Part shown: positions 44,460-52,302 of the stretch, one piece after another
Numbering within the stretch: the stretch's first letter is position 1
How the letters are laid out: every line of letters begins with the position of its first letter
Assembly: GCF_002005305.1 (NCBI RefSeq)
Contig: NZ_CP014782.1
Location: 2,170,001 to 2,234,000 of the forward strand
Source of the DNA: Shewanella psychrophila
Lineage (GTDB): Bacteria; Pseudomonadota; Gammaproteobacteria; Enterobacterales; Shewanellaceae
DNA length: 64,000 nt
Reading direction: 5' to 3'
The notes under the pieces: model-generated
Told to the model about the DNA's origin: nothing
Databases searched by the model: none
The model's input: the letters and a program-made list of their open reading frames with translations, nothing else
Made by a program: the position numbers and the translations under genes

Positions 44460-44638
44460 ACTCTTAATGATGTCTGATAGGCTCGCACAGGTCATTATCA
44501 ATCCCGAAGTCGTCAACTCTACTTAGCTAAACCCTGATGGTTTTAACTTAAGTAGGCTTGCCCTGCAGAGGCGTTATTCGTCTTAGCTTCTCCTTTATGA
44601 TTTTATTTTGGCCCTGAGCTTGTCAGGGCCGTTTTTTT
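44460..44638 (+). ncRNA. Candidate structured RNA ending in a terminator, before the SMR gene
   Basis: Within a 390-base gap there is a nested hairpin CTACTTA..TAAACC-CTGAT-GGTTTTA..TAAGTAG (44519-44555) and then a strong terminator (GGCCCTGA 44610-44617, TCAGGGCC 44623-44630, seven T 44632-44638). The terminator stops about 50 bases before the SMR start. It could be a small RNA or a leader with an attenuator for the efflux gene. I see no match to guanidine riboswitches. The 5' end is not defined. Confidence 0.45.
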
Positions 44639-44639
44639 A
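44610..44639 (+). terminator. Strong rho-independent terminator before the SMR gene
   Basis: GGCCCTGA/TCAGGGCC, eight base pairs with a five-base loop, then GTTTTTTT. It is about 50 bases upstream of the SMR start on the same strand. Confidence 0.92.
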
Positions 44640-44687
44640 CTCATTAGAGCCACTTCTAAAGCCTACTTTGACCTTCAAGGATTAAAT

Positions 44688-45014
44688 ATGAACAGCTACT
44701 TCTATTTAAGTATCGCCATCATTTCAGAAGTTATTGCCACCACTTTACTTCCGGCGACATTGGGCTTCACCCGTATTTTACCAACATTAGGCTGCGCTAT
44801 TGGCTATGCCTGTGCTTTCTATTTCCTCTCTCTGGCCACCACTACCATTCCTACAGCCGTTGCTTACACCATCTGGTGTGGGGCAGGCATAGTGCTTATC
44901 GCGTTGATAGGCGCTATAAAAGGAAATATGCCCAATCTAGATACCATTTTTGGCATGATATTGATCGTCATCGGCGTATCTTTAATCAATATGAATGCCA
45001 AACCTGTGTGCTAA
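44688..45014 (+). CDS. Small multidrug resistance (SMR) efflux protein
   Basis: A 108-residue membrane protein with four hydrophobic segments. The essential Glu (E14) is in IAIISEVIATTLL. AYTIWCGAGIVLIALIG matches the family's third segment. SMR dimers export cationic compounds in exchange for protons. The stop TAA (45012-45014) is the left target copy of a MITE-like element. A terminator-like structure precedes the gene, so its expression may be attenuated. Confidence 0.92.
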   Translation: MNSYFYLSIAIISEVIATTLLPATLGFTRILPTLGCAIGYACAFYFLSLATTTIPTAVAYTIWCGAGIVLIALIGAIKGNMPNLDTIFGMILIVIGVSLINMNAKPVC

Positions 45015-45329
45015 TACCAATCAGTATAAGAAAGTGATCTACTCAGAGTTATTTTTGGCAAACTAATTCAAGGTGAATAGGTGATGGAATAGTGTTCCCT
45101 TGTGAATCTATTCAACGACGAAGTAGGCAGCCAAAAACACTCCTGAAAGGCGAGTTTTTGCGCATCCGATGCTGTGTTAACGAGCTTAAACGTAGAATAA
45201 CTATGTTCTTCACTCGTTGCTAGCAACATGAATGTTGTGAAGGTCATTCATGCAGGAGCAATTAATGACCTTGCCTCTGAAGCGCTAAACTCTCGCTGAG
45301 CGATCACATCTTTATAGTGATTGGTATAA
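45012..45329. mobile_element. MITE-like element, 312 bp, with TAA duplication
   Basis: Ends TACCAATCA..TATAAG..GTGATC (from 45015) and GATCACATCTTTATAGTGATTGGTA (to 45326) are inverted repeats of about 24-26 bases with a few mismatches. TAA flanks both sides (45012-45014, 45327-45329). There is no coding frame. The left TAA is the stop codon of the SMR gene. Sequences with ATACCAATC ends are familiar from Shewanella and Pseudoalteromonas intergenic repeats. Confidence 0.78.
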
Positions 45330-45468
45330 AGCCATCATGTACTGAGGCTTATCTACCTCAGCTCACTCAGAGTCGATCATTTTCTAAAGTCGATCGGTAT
45401 AATACCCAAACCTTGTCGACCAATTAATGTAAAATAGCGGCTAACACTATCTGCTAGCTCTTTACTTT

Positions 45469-46341
45469 ATGTCCCAAGCCACTAAACAACAGCTCGAACT
45501 CCACATCACTATCACATCACTTGATAGCGATGCCGCCTCATTACTCGCATCTGAGACTACTTTGTCTAAACAGCAGATAAAACAGGCAATGAATAAGGGA
45601 GCGGTTTGGTTAACGCGGGGCAAACAGACCCAGAGGCTTCGCCGTGCTAAACGCGCTTTAAAGCTCGGTGATGAACTACATCTGTATTACAATCAGGAAG
45701 TGTTAAACCACAAGGTTGATGCACCTGAACTGATATTTGATGGAGGACAGTACAGTATCTGGTACAAGCCCTACGCCATGTTGTGTCAGGGCTCTAAATG
45801 GGGCGATCACACCACCATCAACCGTTACGCAGAGACTCACCTCACTCCAGAACGTCCCGCATTTATCATACATAGACTCGATAGAGCCGCGACTGGATTG
45901 GTACTTATTGGCCATAGCAAGAAAACCACCGCGGCACTGGCTAAACTATTCGAGCTGAGACAGCTCGATAAGTACTACCAGGTGATAGTAGAGGGGCAAT
46001 TTAACTCAGGCGTTTCGGAGTCTGTCACCATAGAGACCGATGTCGATGGCAAAGCAGCCCGTTCACACGCCAGCTTGTTAGCCTTTGATGAAGAGAAGAA
46101 CCACTCTCTAGTGCAGGTTATTATCGAATCGGGACGTAAACACCAAATCCGTATCCATATGGCATCAGTTGGACACCCTGTTGTTGGAGACAGACTACAT
46201 GGTGTAGCAAAAGAAGGTGAAGTCAATTTGCAGCTCACTTCTTGCTACCTAAAGTTTGCTTGTCCCATCACAGGCGAAACGAAAGAATTTGAATTACCCC
46301 AGCGACTACGGCCTAAATTGCAAATCACTGAGTTCATATAG
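45469..46341 (+). CDS. RluA-family rRNA pseudouridine synthase
   Basis: A 290-residue pseudouridine synthase. An S4-like N-terminal segment (LSKQQIKQAMNKGAVWLTRG) is followed by the catalytic module with the active Asp D138 in HRLDRAATGLVLIG. The YQVIVEGQF and KHQIRIHMASVGHPVVGD stretches are typical. It modifies uridines in rRNA or tRNA; which position is not decidable here. Single gene downstream of the MITE-like element. Confidence 0.92.
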   Translation: MSQATKQQLELHITITSLDSDAASLLASETTLSKQQIKQAMNKGAVWLTRGKQTQRLRRAKRALKLGDELHLYYNQEVLNHKVDAPELIFDGGQYSIWYKPYAMLCQGSKWGDHTTINRYAETHLTPERPAFIIHRLDRAATGLVLIGHSKKTTAALAKLFELRQLDKYYQVIVEGQFNSGVSESVTIETDVDGKAARSHASLLAFDEEKNHSLVQVIIESGRKHQIRIHMASVGHPVVGDRLHGVAKEGEVNLQLTSCYLKFACPITGETKEFELPQRLRPKLQITEFI

Positions 46342-46358
46342 ACCTCTATGTTTCAGTC

Positions 46359-47086
46359 TTAAAATTTTTCCCTTAGTTTTGTGATGGGTCTTTCAAAATA
46401 TTTATATATCAGGATCGATATCAGCATCGTCGAGACATAGTATAAGACGTAATTTAAATACCATGGGATATTGGCCATTAGTACTTTTTTAATACCTGGG
46501 ATCACAAAAGAAAGATGAACGAGGTACATTGAGTATGAGGTAATACTTACATAAGAAACTAATTTTATTGTAAGTTTATTATTTGAACAAATATAATTAA
46601 ACCAAGGCAAGAGCAATGCCAAACTACTATTAGTAATAGTAAACAATAATGTTTTATTGAACATAGTTTCGCGTGTGGTCAACGTTGAGTATGAAAATAC
46701 TATTATTGATAGCATTAGAAGTAACAAGCCAGTAAACAACATATTCTTTTTATGGATAAGAACAAAACCTTCATAATAATAACAAATCCATGCTATTAAT
46801 ACGCCAAAACCAATAGAGTCCAATCGAAATATCACAACTTTTCTAATCCCTGAATCCCAACGAACAATTTGATAAATAGCTTCATGATACCTAAGAAAGG
46901 TAAACAGAATTATATACAAAACAATACTACTTAGAATCAAATGTTTCCTTGACTTTATAAGAGTAGAAAATATAAAAATGAATAAAGGAAAACTAATGTA
47001 AAACCACTCTTCTACAGCCAAACTCCAAGATTCTGGCATCAATGCAGAGATCGGATAGGAAAAATTTTGTAGAAAGATAAAGTACA
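46359..47086 (-). pseudogene. Acyltransferase-3-type membrane protein, 5' end removed by IS256 element
   Basis: The remaining 240 or so codons match the C-terminal two thirds of OafA/YrhL-type acyltransferases: SLAVEEWFYISFPLFI (the central family block), then about seven membrane segments and YKYFERPITKL. The family starts with an N-terminal RxDxRG region that is absent. The frame runs open up to the insertion element end at 47087 (GLYFIFLQNFSYPISA), so the gene was cut there. The far side of the element holds no matching half. Confidence 0.8.
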
Positions 47087-48397
47087 GACCCTGTAGCAGA
47101 TTCTGTGTAACTACCTAAATTATATATAGTCTGCTATTCGATCTTCAAATTCAATAATAAAACGATTGAGTGCTGGTTTCCAGTTTCTTATCGGCATGGT
47201 CCACTTCTTCGAAGCTTGCATAATCGCCAAGTAAACGACTTTCTTCGCTGAGTCATCATTTGGGAAGAGCTTACGATTCTTGATTGCTTTCCTAATCACA
47301 CTGTTTAATGACTCGATAGCATTAGTTGTATAGATGGCTTTCCGGATGTCTTGAGGGTAATTAAATAGCGTATTAAGATTAGTCCAGTGCCTGTGCCAGG
47401 ATGCTGAGATACTAGGATATTTAGCGTCCCATTGCTCGCCAAAACGTTCCAAATTAAGCAACGCTTCCTCTTCGGTCACTGACTGGTAAATCCTCTTTAA
47501 ATCAGCTGTCACCGCCTTGTAATCTTTGTACGGCACAAACTTCATCGAGTTTCGAACCATATGGACGATGCAGAGCTGGATTTGAGTGTTTGGGAACACG
47601 GTATTTATGGCATCAGGAAAACCTTTTAGACCGTCAATGCAGGCGATGAGGATATCTTTGAGTCCACGATTTTGAAGCTCTGTCAGTACATTTAACCAAA
47701 ACTTAGCGCCCTCGTTCTCTGCTATCCACATGCCAAGTAACTCTTTATGGCCTTCGAGGTTAACGCCAAGCGCGAGGAAAATAGCTTTGTTGATGACCTT
47801 ACTGTTCTCCCTGATTTTAACCACAATACAGTCAAGGTAAACGATAGGATACACGGGTTCTAGCGGACGAGATTGCCATTCGACGACACGCTCAAGGACT
47901 GAGTTAGTGACGCGAGAAATTAGCGTTGGTGATATCTCTGCGCCATACATCTCATCAAAGGTATCGACAATATCTCGTGTCGTCATTCCTTTCGCATAAA
48001 GATGTAAAATTTTGTCATCCATCGAGGTGAAGCGGCTTTGGTTCTTTTTAACAATCTCAGGCTCAAAGCTACCATTTCGGTCACGGGGAGTGTCTAACTC
48101 GAAGCATCCATCTTCGGTCTTTATTTGTTTGTGGGAGTAGCCATTGCGGTTATTACCAGCCGCGACCTTCTCGTTTTTTTGATAGCCTAAGTGATGATCG
48201 AGTTCAGCATTTAATGCGGCCTCAACAGTGACTTTGGTTAGCATAGCCCTAAAGTCATTTAAATCGGCTTCGGTTTTAATGCCTTTAGCGGCTTGTTTAG
48301 CGAATGCTTCTAGTTCTTTTTTATTCATACTCTACCTTCCATTGACCCACATAGGGTACTGATTGAAAGGTAGTTACACAAAATTATTTACAGGCTC
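47087..48397 (-). mobile_element. IS256-family insertion sequence, 1311 bp
   Basis: Ends GACCCTGTAGC..TGTGTAACTACC (47087-47115) and the complement of GAGCCTGTAAAT..TGTGTAACTACC (48369-48397) are imperfect 29-base inverted repeats with about 23 matches. The flanks AAAGTACA and ACTGATTA do not match, so no 8-bp target duplication. The missing duplication and the cut acyltransferase point to a deletion next to the element. Confidence 0.88.
47120..48328 (-). CDS. IS256-family (mutator-type) transposase
   Basis: A 402-residue transposase. It has the mutator-family blocks HLGYQKNEK, RNGYSHKQIKTEDGCFELDTPRDRNG, YLDCIVVKIREN, LACIDGLKGFPDAI (second Asp), CIVHMVRNSMKFV and TTNAIESLNSVIRKAIKNRKLFPND (final Glu region). 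Complete frame, so possibly active. Confidence 0.96.
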   Translation of the reverse strand: MNKKELEAFAKQAAKGIKTEADLNDFRAMLTKVTVEAALNAELDHHLGYQKNEKVAAGNNRNGYSHKQIKTEDGCFELDTPRDRNGSFEPEIVKKNQSRFTSMDDKILHLYAKGMTTRDIVDTFDEMYGAEISPTLISRVTNSVLERVVEWQSRPLEPVYPIVYLDCIVVKIRENSKVINKAIFLALGVNLEGHKELLGMWIAENEGAKFWLNVLTELQNRGLKDILIACIDGLKGFPDAINTVFPNTQIQLCIVHMVRNSMKFVPYKDYKAVTADLKRIYQSVTEEEALLNLERFGEQWDAKYPSISASWHRHWTNLNTLFNYPQDIRKAIYTTNAIESLNSVIRKAIKNRKLFPNDDSAKKVVYLAIMQASKKWTMPIRNWKPALNRFIIEFEDRIADYI

Positions 48398-48575
48398 ACT
48401 GATTAATCGCTTCGATCTGTTATTGATACATCAAAGTGAGATAAGTCATCGCTATTCAGCACTCAACAAACAAAATTCAAATAGACAGCAATGTACACAG
48501 CCATGGAGTGTGAAGCTTTTCTTATGCAGCTTGAGTAACAGGTTTCAATCAATATTGTTTTAGCCTTATTTGCAA
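48398..48575. other. Gap beside the IS256 element, no gene seen
   Basis: About 180 bases without ribosome binding site or convincing frame. It is the other flank of the IS256 element and shows no acyltransferase sequence. Confidence 0.4.
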
Positions 48576-48749
48576 CTAATAACCAGTACAATATGCAATG
48601 AATACGTCTGATGTTTCATGGATTAATTCTTCTATCCCTGAGTCATCTTGTCCGTGGCTTAACTTCAACAGACCAATAGCCATCTCTCTAAAGCCCTCGG
48701 AATCACCTTCGAGAGCACACTCATCGATGTCACCAAGTTGAGCAATACA
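48576..48749 (-). pseudogene. Short orphan frame, possible remnant gene
   Basis: On the minus strand a frame reads ACIAQLGDIDECALEGDSEG, FREMAIGLLKLSHGQDDS and GIEELIHETSDVFIAYCTGY, then a stop. It looks coding by composition but lacks a start codon and is closed by TGA just upstream, inside the LysR gene's end. Possibly the tail of a lost gene. Family not recognised. Confidence 0.35.
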
Positions 48750-48751
48750 CG

Positions 48752-49612
48752 CTAAACTTCATTCTTCAAAATTGAGACTATTTCATCATAGAGCAAGTGT
48801 GCCAGAGACCCCTTAGTGACTGAAGAGCTGGTCATGACACCGACGTCCAGGGCCGATAACTTGGGTAACCTGGTATTGTTTAGCACTTGCAAGTGCACCG
48901 GTACGCTGCACCTTGTTAACACAGCGATGGCCATACCACTCTCGACAGCGGCTAGCTGACCGGCAATATTCGGGCTGTTGTAGACGATGCGATAGCCGAA
49001 GGTGAGTGATTCGAGTTTATCGATTACCTTAGCTCTTGCCTGACTACCAAACTCATACATGGCGACAGGCAATGGGCTCCTGTTCCAGATCTGCTGGGAT
49101 TGCTTGCCCACCCAGACCAACTCCTCAGAAAAAAGATGCTCGCCGCAATCAGCTTTATCTTGAGTGATAACGGCAATATCTAACTCATTGGCTTCTATCT
49201 TAGGAATAAGCAGTGATGAAGGTTCACAACACAAGGTGATTTCAATGGCCGGATATTTCTCTGAAAATATACTGAGTAAGGCAGGAAGATATGCCATGGC
49301 ATAATCATCAGGAATGCCTAAGCTGATATGCCCTTGCACACTTGACCCCATAAGCTCCCGCATAGAATTACTATAAACATAGAGAATTTTTTGGGCGTGA
49401 ACCAGTAGCTCTTGTCCAGATGCATTCAAGGTCAGACGTCTCGAACCACGGCTAAATACGGCTCGGCCTAAAGTGTCTTCAATGTTCTTGATGTGCATGC
49501 TGATCGCAGATTGTGAGCGATACAATATTTTCGCCGCATCCGTCATAGAGCCTGTCTTGGCAACTGTCACAAACGAGCGTAGCCAGCTGATTTCAAGGTT
49601 AAGTTCACTCAT
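48752..49612 (-). CDS. LysR-family transcriptional regulator
   Basis: A 286-residue LysR regulator: winged HTH in residues 6-65 (WLRSFVTVAKTGSMTDAAKILYRSQSAISMHIKNIE), then an effector domain (GHISLGIPDDYAMAYLPALLSIF). It follows an EamA-type transporter gene with a 76-base gap on the same strand, which it may control. Effector unknown. Confidence 0.93.
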   Translation of the reverse strand: MSELNLEISWLRSFVTVAKTGSMTDAAKILYRSQSAISMHIKNIEDTLGRAVFSRGSRRLTLNASGQELLVHAQKILYVYSNSMRELMGSSVQGHISLGIPDDYAMAYLPALLSIFSEKYPAIEITLCCEPSSLLIPKIEANELDIAVITQDKADCGEHLFSEELVWVGKQSQQIWNRSPLPVAMYEFGSQARAKVIDKLESLTFGYRIVYNSPNIAGQLAAVESGMAIAVLTRCSVPVHLQVLNNTRLPKLSALDVGVMTSSSVTKGSLAHLLYDEIVSILKNEV

Positions 49613-49688
49613 TATGGTTTCTCTCTATAGGACCCATTTTGACTATAAGCAGGAATATGAACAAGAATATAAACTGGTATTTTAAGTA

Positions 49689-50564
49689 TCATACTCTAGC
49701 CGTTTCTTGCCTCTTAGAGACTCGCCTCTGTGACGAAATTACCACGGCAAGAATAATAGCAACACCACCAGATAACACGATCCAGGAAGGCTGCTGCGAA
49801 AATATAATCCAGGCTAACAAGATGGCATAGACAGGCTCTAATGCAATAACCGTCGCGGCAACTTTAGCCTTAACGCCTGAAACACCATAAATAAACAAGG
49901 TGTAGGCAATACCAGTACATAAAATCCCTAACACTGCCAGTAATAGGCACTCTTGTAACGTGATATTCATCATGCCTTCGAAGCCAAATGGCAATAGCAT
50001 AAGAGTAATGACCAGACATTGGATCCAAGATGATTGCATAGGATTAACCCCGTCGATTAGATAGCGGTTGGTAAGCATCATGATGCTGTATATCACACCG
50101 GATCCCAGCCCCCAAAGCATGCCTAGGGCTGATGCATCTGACAAGTCAAAGCTAGGGGTGATTAACCCTATCCCGATGCCTATCAGTAAGATGATGGCCC
50201 CATCATGGATTGTGATTTTCACTTCAAAGAAAAGGGCTTCCAATAAAATCACAAATGCAGGGAAACAGGCAAAGCCTAATGTGCCTATGGCTAATCCTCC
50301 TAGTTTTACACCCAAAAAGAAACTGAACCAGTGTAATGCCAGCAGAGTAGCTGAGGCGGCTAGTTTGATTATTTCGTTAACAGATAATGGCGAGAGTAAC
50401 TGATGTCTAAAAAATGGCACTAAGGCAGTCAAAGTGAGTGCAGCAAACAGACAGCGAGCGAACACTATCACCACCACCCCAACCGCCAGTTGCTCAGCAA
50501 TTAATGCTGAGGCGCCAAAAAGGAAAGCCGCAGTCTGTAATGAAACCTGATATTTAGAATGCAC
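49689..50564 (-). CDS. EamA-type (DMT) transporter
   Basis: A 291-residue membrane protein with ten hydrophobic segments in two EamA repeats (ARCLFAALTLTALVPFF in the first, WIIFSQQPSWIVLSGGVAIILAVVISSQRR at the end). Substrate unknown; family members export amino acids or drugs. Same strand as the LysR gene. Confidence 0.9.
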   Translation of the reverse strand: MHSKYQVSLQTAAFLFGASALIAEQLAVGVVVIVFARCLFAALTLTALVPFFRHQLLSPLSVNEIIKLAASATLLALHWFSFFLGVKLGGLAIGTLGFACFPAFVILLEALFFEVKITIHDGAIILLIGIGIGLITPSFDLSDASALGMLWGLGSGVIYSIMMLTNRYLIDGVNPMQSSWIQCLVITLMLLPFGFEGMMNITLQECLLLAVLGILCTGIAYTLFIYGVSGVKAKVAATVIALEPVYAILLAWIIFSQQPSWIVLSGGVAIILAVVISSQRRVSKRQETARV

Positions 50565-50668
50565 TCGTATTAGCCCTAGTAAAAATGTATCAAAGGAGCT
50601 TAATCAAATAGGTCTGATTATAAAAACGAATAATAATGGATGATAGCATTCGAAATGCTAATAGCTAG

Positions 50669-51151
50669 TTAATCCAACCTCTGCCACACCTCAACTTCTT
50701 TAAGCTCGCCCTCCTCGACGCGTTTGGTATGCAGCTGTTGGCCTTTAATCTGATACTCGAAGGCAAATGACTCTCCAGGCGATACGCCGAAAGAATTAAG
50801 TTGAGGATACTCGATATATTGGCTTTCTGTGAACTCATAACGTCCGGTACCGGCAGCCCAGAACTCTTGCTTGTTCTCACCACCAGTTTGCTCAATCTCT
50901 TTCATGGTCGTGAAACTAAAGTGAGATGCAGAGATGACTTTAATGGCTGTAAGATTAAGCGACTGGTAATTCTGCCATTCCCCCTTGTCATCCAGGTACT
51001 TACCCGATGCTAGCTGCCAGCTACCGATAAAGGGGTTAGCCGATTGCTCAGTTGCCAGCACTGTGGAGCTTAATGAAAGTAATGAGAATAGAGATAAAGC
51101 CAACGAGATTGAGAATACAGCAGATAAGCGTAGCCGGTTTAAAGCGAGCAT
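50669..51151 (-). CDS. Small exported lipocalin-like protein downstream of oleD
   Basis: About 160 residues with a signal peptide (LALSLFSLLSLSSTVLA). The mature part starts NPFIGSWQLASGKYLDDKGEW, as in lipocalin-like domains, and continues with beta-strand repeats to GELKEVEVWQRLD. The start at 51151 has AAGGAAGAAAC upstream; the frame opens at 51205. It lies 70 bases after oleD on the same strand and may share its transcript. Function unknown. Confidence 0.65.
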   Translation of the reverse strand: MLALNRLRLSAVFSISLALSLFSLLSLSSTVLATEQSANPFIGSWQLASGKYLDDKGEWQNYQSLNLTAIKVISASHFSFTTMKEIEQTGGENKQEFWAAGTGRYEFTESQYIEYPQLNSFGVSPGESFAFEYQIKGQQLHTKRVEEGELKEVEVWQRLD

Positions 51152-51222
51152 GTTTCTTCCTTGATAGCACTTAGGGATAACACTTAGGCATGTTTCATTC
51201 TGCATGCCTAAGCTAGATTTAC

Positions 51223-52299
51223 TTAAGACTTAAGATACTGTCTCAGTTTCACCATTCCTTGGTCAATGCTAATAATAGGAGAATAGTCGAAATCTGTTTT
51301 CGCAGCCGAGATATCAAAATAGTGACTGGTAGACAATTGTTTAGCCACAAAGCGGGTCATCATAGGCTCATTTGTCTTGCCAAGAACACCATAGACGCTC
51401 TCAAGCACGACACCGACGACGTAGGCTAGACTAGCAGGAACCCGTTTGTTCACTTCAGGCAAGTCGGCACAGGCTAAAATTTTATTTAGCATGGCAGCCA
51501 TAGTGATAGGCTCATCATTACTCAAGAAATAGGCCTTTCCCGCAGCCGACGCCCCTCCATTACAGAGGTTTACAGCTGCTAAAATATGGGCGTAGGCGGC
51601 ATTCCCCACATAGATGGTATCCACAAGCTTATCTTCTTTGCCGACCAGCTTAAGTCGTCCGGCCTTCGCTCTCTCAATTACACGCGGCACCAGATGAGGA
51701 TCTTCTGGTCCCCAGATTAGGTGAGGACGCAGTGAAACCGTTTTTAGATAGTGACTGTTGGCCTTTATCACCATCTGCTCGGCGATGGCCTTAGACTCAC
51801 CATAATGATTCAGATAGTTAGCGGCATAAGGCGCGCTCTCGTCTATCCCGGATTCATCTGTACCTGCAAAGGTCACACTTGGCGTACTGGTGTAAATAAG
51901 CTTGCTGATATTGAGTTGCTGACAAGCGCTTATAATATTAGCCGCGCCATCTACATTAGGTGAGAAATAACTCTGTTTACTGCCCCAAACGCCCGCCTTA
52001 GACGCCACATGAAAAACCAGATCACAGCCTTTCATGGCATTAATAACCGCAGTTTTATCGGCAATATCGCCTCTGACCATAGTCACGCCCAAAGCGGTCA
52101 ATTCTGGATAATCACCTCGGGCGAAACCTGTCACCTGGAGCCCAGCCGCCAATAAGCGTTGGCAGATAGCTTTTCCTAAAAAACCGCCCGCCCCCGTGAC
52201 GAAGGCATGATTAGCTGATGATTTAAGTGATATAAGCGCATCTTGCTCTAAAGTGTGAAACTGCTCCAGAGAAACAGGGGCTTCTAGCGTATCAGTCAT
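51223..52299 (-). CDS. oleD: OleD, 2-alkyl-3-ketoalkanoate reductase
   Basis: A 358-residue short-chain reductase with the NAD(P) motif VTGAGGFLGKAICQRLLAAG and the YxxxK pair in YLNHYGESKAIAEQ. OleD reduces the beta-keto acid made by OleA to a beta-hydroxy acid for OleC. Three bases after oleC. Fourth gene of the oleABCD set. Confidence 0.92.
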   Translation of the reverse strand: MTDTLEAPVSLEQFHTLEQDALISLKSSANHAFVTGAGGFLGKAICQRLLAAGLQVTGFARGDYPELTALGVTMVRGDIADKTAVINAMKGCDLVFHVASKAGVWGSKQSYFSPNVDGAANIISACQQLNISKLIYTSTPSVTFAGTDESGIDESAPYAANYLNHYGESKAIAEQMVIKANSHYLKTVSLRPHLIWGPEDPHLVPRVIERAKAGRLKLVGKEDKLVDTIYVGNAAYAHILAAVNLCNGGASAAGKAYFLSNDEPITMAAMLNKILACADLPEVNKRVPASLAYVVGVVLESVYGVLGKTNEPMMTRFVAKQLSTSHYFDISAAKTDFDYSPIISIDQGMVKLRQYLKS

Positions 52300-52302
52300 G
52301 GA

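Noticed and set aside
44688..45014. Guanidine riboswitch control of the SMR gene
   Set aside because: I could not find the conserved ykkC or mini-ykkC motifs in the upstream gap.
48363..48563. Plus-strand frame of 66 codons
   Set aside because: Begins inside the IS256 end, no ribosome binding site, no recognisable content.
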